From Fragilaria crotonensis (taxonomy: Eukaryota > Bacillariophyta > Fragilariophyceae > Fragilariales > Fragilariaceae), in NCBI GenBank assembly GCA_022925895.1, contig JAKSYS010000793.1, positions 1 to 24,954 on the forward strand: a stretch of DNA of 24,954 nucleotides, given 5' to 3'. A model generated the notes under the pieces. That model was not told the DNA's origin. It saw only the letters and a program-made list of their open reading frames with translations, and searched no databases. This document shows, in pieces, positions 17,881-24,954 of the stretch. Within the stretch, counting starts at the first letter, position 1. Every line of letters starts with the position of its first letter. Position numbers and translations under genes: made by a program.

Positions 17881-20021
17881 TTAAGAACAGCAAGCACAAT
17901 CTTGAAGGGTAACCCACTTGTCAGCAACCGCACATAGACCTTCAGGCACCGTCCCACTCATTCGTTCATTTCTGCCGAAATTGAATGACGTCACTTGACT
18001 CAACATCCCCATTTCAGAGGGTAGAGTCCCAGTGAAGGCGTTCTGGGCGGCATCGATTACATGCAATGAAGTCAGACTGCCAAGTTCGGATGGTACGGTA
18101 CCAGAGAAAGCATTTCCAGCGATTCCGAGATCAGCTGTGATCGTGATGGACGCAACAAAGAAATTTGAGTACACAGGAGATCACAGGCAAACAGCGAGCG
18201 ACCTTGACCGCAGCTGTTCACACCACTTACTGAGCATCGTACACAAGCCAATCTCTGTTGGAATAGTTCCACTCAGGACACAGTCGCTCAGCCGCAATTC
18301 CACTGGAATGTTGTGAGGAAAAACACATATTGAGTGATTATGTATGTCGTCGCATTGGATAGCACATCACATCCACAAGGCTTGCGCAACAGCAAAACAT
18401 ACCAAGAAACCTCAGATGTCCGATTTCGCTTGGAACTTTGCCCCGCACTGATGTCACGCGTCCATCGAGCACTGTTAAGGAGGTAAGCAGCCCAATTTCG
18501 GACGGAATCGTGCCCGCGATTAGTGTGCTTCCAAACGAGAGAAACTCTAAATGTTTGAGGACGCCGATTTCGGTGGGGATTGTGCCTGTTACATCGGAGG
18601 AGACGAGTGACAGAAAAACTGCGTCAATCGAGTAAGAAGGAACCACACCATCTGTTAGCTCAACGGTACAAAACGATACCCTCTGGGTGACGAACCAGCA
18701 CTGTCATCCTTACCCATATTTGGCAGTTTGCATATGATACGCATCATGTTTCCCCCAAGTGAAGTGGAATCCAGTATGAGTTTCGCTGCCAAAACATGTT
18801 AGGTGAAAGAACCCAAGGAGCTATTCACAAATGATGTCTTATACACTCACTAAGTTTCGTGAGCGACGAAAACGAGTCTGGTAAAGTACCGGTCAATGGG
18901 TTTGCCATAAGGTTCACAGATTCTTCACGATCCAGGAGGTGATTAGCAAATGCAAGAGGTTTTCGAGACCAATCACGTTCAGATTGCCACCATGACGTAC
19001 CAAGGTTCGACAACCTTTCGAATTCGGATGACACGCCCCCCTGGAGGTTATTTCCACCCAACTCTAGGCGAACTACACCGAGACAATGGTGTCAGAAGGG
19101 CAGAAAACAATCCATGACAAGTATGCTGCAGAAAGGAAGCCGTACATACCAAGATTAGACAGCGAAAACAGGACACCAGGTATTGTGCCATCTACAGAGC
19201 TTTCGTGTGTACTCAATGAAGCTGTGAGGAAGGGCAGATAATCGTGAGCGCATGCCTGTAACAATCGGAATCACTTGACGAGGCGCATCAAAGCAGTCGC
19301 ACTTACTCAGCGACGAGAGGAGAGCTATTTCTTCAACAAGAGTGCCCGTTGCCCTAATGAGGTCAATTTCAGTGACTTGCTTGGCCGAATCGCATCCAAC
19401 GTTCTCCCAGTCGCATTCGTGAGTTCCAGGAACTAACAAACTGGAGCTAGCAGGATTCAAGTTCATTCCAAAGTAGATGGCCAAGAGCGCGTACCGCTGT
19501 TCCAAGCGCGTTACATTGAGCTCAGCCTCGCACGCATTATCCTCCACTGCCATCCATTCCGTTGCCATGGACTGCGGCGCGTCGGCGCTGAGACGGAAGG
19601 CTTCAATCCCCAAAAAGGCACGACGTAGTTCATGTTGACATCTCTTCGCAGCGTCGGTTTTCGTAATGTTGACGGGGTCGGAGTTTTGTTCTAGAGATTC
19701 TTTGTTGTCCGGAGCGGTGAGCAATAACGCCGATGTTGTGATGATTGCCACAGTTATGGTGAAGATGACAAGCGGTAGGAACTTTCTCACCGTATTCGGA
19801 GGGTACACTTTCTTTCCGGGTGTGCCGCAGAGCAAAGATTTGCGCGGGCTTAGAAGTTCATAGGTTTCTGGGTGCTTTTCTTGCGGGGCTTCAGCAGTTG
19901 CATCCTCACGTGGTTCCACTGTTGGATTACCCTCAACAAAATCAGACGAACCTTCAGGATTTTCGTTATCGAAGTCATTGATGTCCCCAGGATGCGATAA
20001 TGCAGACAAGGAAGCAGTCAT
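17881..20021 (-). CDS. LRR membrane protein B (type II topology), eight exons
   Basis: Tandem paralog of LRR gene A, intact. Exons: 20021-19307, 19221-19150, 19072-19001, 18922-18851, 18785-18714, 18618-18403, 18302-18231, 18134-17881. Exons 2-7 measure 72, 72, 72, 72, 216 and 72 nt, one LRR per 72 nt, and every intron (65-100 nt) is phase 1. The product has about 514 residues: an acidic cytosolic N-terminus, a TM helix (FLPLVIFTITVAIITTSALL, residues about 82-102), and a cap (RLEQRYALLAIYFGMN, HECDWENVGC). Ten or so LRRs follow (GTIPTEIGVLKHLEFLSFGS, GTIPSEIGLLTSL, GTVPSELGSLTSL), with a C-terminal DCACC. The frame is open to a TTG at 20225; the ATG at 20021 is the first in frame, but an upstream exon cannot be excluded. 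The likely role is surface recognition or adhesion, inferred from the architecture. Confidence 0.85.
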
Positions 20022-20947
20022 CGTTTGTCGAATACGTGGATTCGCGCTTCTCGCGCTATCTCCACCACGATGGATTTTGTCGATGTGGCCTGAGCGCGAA
20101 GCCAAGTTGTGGTGAGATCCAAATAAATCACGAGAGGAACGAACTGCTTGGTAAACTTGCTCAATTATAGACGTATTGACAGAACGAGGGGGCGCACAAG
20201 GAGATTCAGTTATTATGTCAAACAAATTGAATTCTCAGGAAATCAATTGTCCAGCCGTAAGGAGGATGTGAAAGGCGATGACGATGGCACCTGGTGGCGG
20301 AGGAAATGGGTTGGTGCCAATACGCATGAAATGAATTGGCATCGTTTCGACAAGCTCACCTAACTCCTCTCCTCCGATGGAAAGCGGAACTCTAACACTG
20401 CCGTCTCGGGCATATGCTAGTACGCTCAAGGATGTGAAAGCGGATTGTTGGGTGTGATCGTTTCCTGTGAACCTGAAATTCGAGGAATAAATGTGTACAG
20501 ATCTGTCGAGCTCGTATCTCGTACTTCAGACTTTTACACTATAACACGCCCGACATTACGAGGTCGAATGTGATGAAAATCTGCTTTACGAAGAGCGAAT
20601 AAAGCATTCTTGCGAGTACATGTCCTACTCCAGTACAGTGTGACTGGTGTACCTCTGCACTCCTATTAGTGCATAGTGCATAGTCTCACTGGCATATGGG
20701 GATTGGTATCATATCTTTATTATGCACTGCGGTAATTGTTGCAGAATCTTCGAACAACATTCTCCATTTCGCTTTTTTGTGATCACATAACACGTCATGG
20801 ATTTCGATTATTCTCGCGAACTTTGCATTGAAACGACACCGCCGGACGTTTCTTTCGGTATTTGTTGGGAGTGGATGGTTCAATACTCATGTACTTGTAA
20901 CCTGTGACGCAAAGGCTAGCTGATGTTCAACCTGGGGTTTGTCCACC
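20022..20947. other. Divergent intergenic region (LRR B / two-pore channel)
   Basis: Promoters of both flanking genes should lie here. The minus frame 20225-20022 continues the LRR B frame without an ATG and may be 5' UTR or part of a longer N-terminus. A GTAC-rich cluster lies at 20615-20655. I see no other gene. Confidence 0.5.
20615..20655. promoter_or_regulatory. GTAC-rich cluster upstream of the two-pore channel
   Basis: It holds CGAGTACATGTCC, then TACTCCAGTACAG at 20626-20638 (identical to 7608-7620), then GGTGTACC. It is about 295-330 bp before the ATG at 20948. Function is inferred. Confidence 0.4.
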
Positions 20948-23927
20948 ATGTCAACGAATTCAAGGCATGGTGCTGCATGTCCAGATACCGTACACATCCA
21001 AGAACAGGCTTTCGCCATTGAGTATCCCCCGCTTTCTGACGATGGCGTTGCGGAAGATACACCACTTTTCATCAATCTGCCATCATATCAAGGCCCTTCC
21101 CACAAACACAAAACCTCAGCCCGTTCCAGCGCCATTCCTTCTGCCAACTTCAAATCACTCCCTTCTGAAGTAGATTCAATCCGAGACGATGAATCTCAAA
21201 TTATATCCAACTCTGGCTTGGAACCTGACTCGTTGCATTCCATTTCATCGCGGATTGGCAGGAATAAGAAGCAACCAGCGGAATGGAAGACTCTGAAGGA
21301 AGATGGTGGAGGAAATAATGCCGAATACATTCCTTTTTCAATTGCGGAGTCGACGTTCGGGATCGATGATGGCAAAATTTCCAGCGATGCGTCATTCATG
21401 GAGAAGCGCAGGTCGGCTGAGGAATGGGAACAAGCCATATTTATCACATCCATCTTTTTGAGTGACTATGAGCAAGCTCGGTCACCAACGCTCCGGTCGG
21501 CGTCGAACGTCTCCCGCGCAACCTTGTTTATCCACTGTTGTAGATATTCGTTTCTTTGGAAGATAGCGAAAGCGTTGGCTGTATGTTCTCTATTCTTTGC
21601 ATCTTGCTTTGAAGGAAACGAAAGCATTGTGCTACCTTTTTCGCTAAACCTATTCTTCATCATTATCCTTTCTGCTGACCTTCTAATGCAGAGAAAATTA
21701 TCAGTTTCTAACGGAAACTGGACTCTACCGACTCTTGTGATGGTTACTGCCCTGTCTATGGAGATGCTCTTTGTCATACGTTTCCCCTGGCTTCGAGGGA
21801 GATTCATCATCAGTAGCATCGCGAAGCCGATCGTTCTTTTTTACTGTTCAGCCAAGGCTCGCAATGCAATCGAAGCTGTTGTGAGAATCCTCCCGATTGT
21901 TTCCAGGGTGTTGGCGTTGGAACTGTTGCTCATTCTGTCTTTTGCTGCGGTGGCATGTCGACTTTTTGCCAACTTTGAATCCTTCCGGGACCTTCCTACA
22001 GCGTGGGTGAGCTTATTTCAATGTAAGTGCACCCAGCGGTTGTGTTGCCATTCCTGTTGTAGAGTCTTACTTATTTGAATTAATAGTGTCGACAACGGTC
22101 GTGAACCCAAGCTTGTGGATGCCGATGTACAATGAGTCGAAGCAGTCAGCATTCTTTTTCGTTCTTTTTCTTCTCACCATAACCGTTTATTTGCACTCTC
22201 TGGTTCTCGCCGTCGTTTTCCACGCTTACATTCACGCATCAACGACCATCTACCAGCGTTCGCTTGCAGACCGTGAGGAAACGTTGCGACTGGCATTCAC
22301 GTCTTTGCAAGAGCTGGATTGCGCAGACAGTACAGTTCGGGTGGTCCAAAGAAGAAACATTTGGAAGACGCTGAAGATCCTCCGACCTCATTATAGTGCC
22401 AACAAATTGGACACACTGATCGGGATCGTGGCCCCAGCAAGCTGCGATGTAATTGACTACCACACGTTTCGAACCAAAATACCGCAGGCTTTAAGCGCAA
22501 CAGTTCGGTCAGCTCCTTCTCGGCCGAATTTCTTTTCCCACATCGTCGAGATCACCGGAGCAGTCGTCGCCATAAGTAATTTCATCTACGTCATTCTTGT
22601 GACGTCGCAACGTCAAGTACATTGGTTCGACAGGATCACGCTTCCTGCCGGTTTCTCGATCACCTTACTGGGTTTGCTCGAGCTAGTGGCACGCACAACT
22701 CCGTGCTTTCGCTTTCGTTACACTCCGACCACCAAACTCAGCTTCGTTTTTGATGGTTTGGCAGCGTTGGCGGCGGTGGTGTCTTGTTGGGGCATCCTAC
22801 GGCGGAAAATTGGCTTGGACCTCATGCTGACAGGGCGAGCAATCGATATGATTCGCATTACGAGGTTCCATCGCATCTTTCGAGATGTAATTCGCCGAAG
22901 CGGTGAGCTCATGCCAGCACTCGTAGGTCCATTGGCATTGGTTGTTACAACTCATCATATCTTTGTTTATATTGGAATGTCGATGTCGGGAGGCGGAATC
23001 GATGTGGGCAAGTATGGGGACCTTATCTCACCACTCTACGATCTCAACAATTTCAATTCTTATTCCGACGTAAGTGCTAATTCTGGAAGGTGCATTTGTG
23101 CACGGAAATTCCATTTTTTCCCCTCATCCCAACTATCTCCATGTCAGGGGCTGGTAACAATGTTCCAAATTCTCATTGTCAACGATTGGCATGCAATCGC
23201 TGCTGTGTTCCTCCATGCCACCAGTTTTCATCACCCTATTTTCGTGTATTCCTACTTCATTCTCGCAAATTTGGCAAGCGTTAGTGTCGTGCTCAACTGT
23301 CTGGTGGCGTTCTTTGTGGGAGCTTTTGTGGCCAAAATTGACGGCAAGAGTACGGGCGACAAGGGAACACCAGTATTTGCTCCACAGAAAAGAGTGTCAT
23401 TCCTCAGCGAGACATCTTGCAAGTCGTGGAGACCTCCTGTCGCGGCGTTGAAAGACACCGCATTCTCGCGTGCTTTCGGGCATTCCAACGATGCTTCAAG
23501 TGCAGATGTACCTGAATTCCATGTGTTTGAAAGGGAAGGGTTTGGTAACATCATGAGAGCCGCGGGCGGTGGGGCCGATACCGATGATGTTGATGCGTAT
23601 GCCAAGGAAGTCTACGATATGCTTGACCTTGCCGACAAACTGTCACCGGGACAGTTTAAACGTGGGTACTTAGTTTACTGTCAACAAGCAAAGGGCACGT
23701 ACAGTAACCATCATCGTTTCCGAGCACTTGCTGAAGATTTCTTGGAAGGGCATCAGCTGCATATCATTCTGAATGACATGCATGAACAATTGCTTCATCA
23801 TCAGAATGAGGAAGGAACAGTTCATCGCGTGTTCACCCGGGATGGGCATCTACTGCAGTTGGCGGCATCCCTGCTGCGGCGTCAACCGTCGATTTCGTTG
23901 TTTGTGTCAGTGATTGCCACACGATGA
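20948..23927 (+). CDS. Two-pore (TPC-type) voltage-gated cation channel
   Basis: Two six-helix domains in one chain; TPCs conduct Ca2+ and/or Na+ across vacuolar or endolysosomal membranes. Exons: 20948-22022, 22087-23069, 23148-23927. Introns are 22023-22086 (64 nt, phase 1) and 23070-23147 (78 nt, phase 0), both GTAAGTG donors; total 945 residues. The ATG at 20948 (ccaccATGTC) is the first in frame. Residues 1-190 are polar and Ser-rich. Domain I (about 195-435) has an S4-S5 region with RNAIEAVVRILPIVSRVLAL and a pore FRDLPTAWVSLFQ joined to LSTTVVNPSLWMPMYN. The linker holds a poor EF-hand-like segment (DVIDYHTFRTKI). Domain II has an S4, RAIDMIRITRFHRIFRDVIR (about 609-628), a pore LNNFNSYSD-GLVTMFQILIVNDWHA, and S6 SVVLNCLVAFFVGAF. 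The long C-terminus is soluble. The family call is strong; ion selectivity cannot be read. Confidence 0.88.
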
Positions 23928-24149
23928 ACTCGCTGCGTGTTCTTACTGAAATCTTTCGATGCTCTGTCAGCTGTTGCCCCTGCGTCGAAAGGTCTGCTTT
24001 TCCGGTAACTCAGGCAACGCACCCCGGCTTGTTATCAATGTTTTATGTTGAGGCTAGAGAGTTGTCTACGACTTATGATAGGTCTGCTACTTGTAGGTCT
24101 ACGTCGAACCTTGCACCGGGAAATTACCGGAGTTCGAAACGACTTTGAT

Positions 24150-24180
24150 ACTCGAAAACGAGTAGTACTGGTACCAGTAT
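24150..24180. promoter_or_regulatory. GTAC palindrome cluster
   Basis: ACTCG AAAA CGAGT-type hairpin followed by the perfect palindrome ACTGGTACCAGT (24167-24178). It resembles the GTAC-rich clusters elsewhere in the window, but lies 220 bp after the channel stop and nearly 600 bp before the next start. Confidence 0.3.
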
Positions 24181-24330
24181 GACATTTGCTTTTTTTGTCG
24201 CATCGACGGAACCTCACTGTAACGAGAATCGAACCGAAACTTGAACTTGGAAGTAAAAATTCTCTGTGGACACTGACTACAATTATTTGATTGGGTAAGG
24301 AGAATTTGCTGCATTTGTTTCGCATCATGA

Positions 24331-24361
24331 TGTATATATGATATGATATATATATATATGA
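24331..24361. repeat. AT-dinucleotide microsatellite
   Basis: An imperfect TA/TGATA run ending in an uninterrupted stretch of AT dinucleotides. Confidence 0.7.
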
Positions 24362-24762
24362 ATAAAAGATAGGCCTGCTATCAGAGTTCGCGTTTTGAAA
24401 GTGCGTTTCTGTGGAGGCGTTGTCATACATCTATCCAAGGCGCTGTGAGGGTGCAGGTCGCATAACTTTCAGAAGGGTTTCGTTGCGATCGACACCCTCG
24501 TTCCTCTAACGTTGCTTTTGCCTCATATACCAAGGTAAGCTGAGCGCTTCGTTCAGGTTGTCACGCTATCTCTCGGCCTGCCGTTGCTTGCTGGATTCAG
24601 AAGCGGTAGGAAGCCCGGTAGGAAGATTCTGCTACTTCCTGGGTGCTTGAGAACATCATTCCTTGCACTCTCACCTGTCTGCCCCTTGAATGCCGTTTTT
24701 GGACATGCGGTTCAGCTGCTCAATACTAACGATCTGTTATCTCTTTCGACCTTCAAAAGACG

Positions 24763-24954
24763 ATGATCATGATGACCCTTCGCCGTGTCTCGTCATTGGG
24801 TTCCTCGGCCCATACGACGACATCGACTCTTTCCGGGCTCCAGCTTACACATTTGCTCCTCATCGTTCCAATCCTCGTATCGATAATGACGCAAAATGTG
24901 CGTGCCGTATGCCACGGTGAGCCGGATTTCGATTACATGATCGGTTGCGACACA
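24763..24954 (+). CDS. Partial CDS: start of a putative secreted or membrane protein
   Basis: An open frame of 64 codons from the ATG at 24763 to the window end without a stop; an in-frame TAA lies upstream at 24727. The start reads MIMMTLRRVSSLGSSAH, a polar basic segment, then a hydrophobic stretch LLLIVPILVSIM, then QNVRAVCHGEPDFDYMIGCD. This suits a signal peptide or signal anchor, with possible cleavage after VRA and a Cys-containing mature part. I do not recognise the family, and the rest lies outside the window. Confidence 0.45.
   Translation, partial: MIMMTLRRVSSLGSSAHTTTSTLSGLQLTHLLLIVPILVSIMTQNVRAVCHGEPDFDYMIGCDT

Larger units (their letters stand above)
23928..24762. other. Intergenic region after the channel gene
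   Basis: No gene is visible. It holds an 12-bp palindrome ACTGGTACCAGT (24167-24178) next to an ACTCG/CGAGT hairpin (24150-24162). An AT-dinucleotide run lies around 24331-24360, and a short direct repeat GGTAGGAAG is near 24605 and 24618. The last part may be the promoter of the gene at 24763. Confidence 0.5.

Noticed and set aside
20235-20429. 64-codon minus-strand open frame as a first exon of LRR gene B
   Set aside because: It starts at a non-ATG codon, and I found no convincing donor/acceptor pair joining it in phase to the 20021 exon.
24160-24250. Possible tRNA T arm (GGTTCGATTC on the minus strand)
   Set aside because: The flanking bases do not pair into a T stem, and no D or anticodon arm is present on either side, in normal or permuted order.

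Overview
The window is nuclear DNA of a photosynthetic stramenopile, most likely a pennate diatom such as Phaeodactylum tricornutum. This is inferred from three things. Genes are compact, with 64-100 nt GT-AG introns. Two proteins start with an ER signal peptide that ends at an A|F cleavage site, the diatom plastid-import pattern. The protein set also fits: diatom-type leucine-rich-repeat (LRR) membrane proteins, CHRD proteins, and a lumenal CtpA protease.

Layout. 1-952: AT-rich, with two related hairpin repeats and a GTAC-rich element. 953-1783 (+): proteasome beta-2 subunit. 2043-3966 (-): cationic amino acid transporter. 4473-5608 (+): unknown, probably plastid-targeted protein. 5994-6104 (-): an apparent circularly permuted tRNA-Arg(ACG) gene, the most unusual object here. 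6410-7471 (+): LRR-like protein. 7901-9386 (+): tRNA pseudouridine synthase Pus1. 9707-10636 (-): secreted two-CHRD protein. 10637-13076: gene-poor, with decayed coding fragments. 13077-14414 (+): thylakoid-lumen CtpA. 14674-16770 and 17881-20021 (-): two tandem paralogous LRR membrane proteins, split into phase-1 exons of 72 nt or multiples. 20948-23927 (+): two-pore cation channel. 24763-end (+): start of a probable secreted or membrane protein cut by the window edge.

The genes do not form one pathway; this is an ordinary mixed eukaryotic neighbourhood. Two themes cut across it. First, a GTAC-rich motif (core TACTCCAGTAC) recurs in several intergenic regions, often 130-320 bp before a start codon. 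Second, five genes (transporter, 4473 gene, PUS1, CHRD gene, first LRR gene) each need a small frame correction to give a coherent protein. This suggests indel errors in the assembly, or in some cases real mutations.

The permuted tRNA is supported base by base. The 3' half (tRNA positions 38-73) lies upstream of the 5' half (1-37) on the minus strand. All stems pair, and the outer flanks are complementary as expected for an intron-like splice structure. A T-run terminator follows directly.
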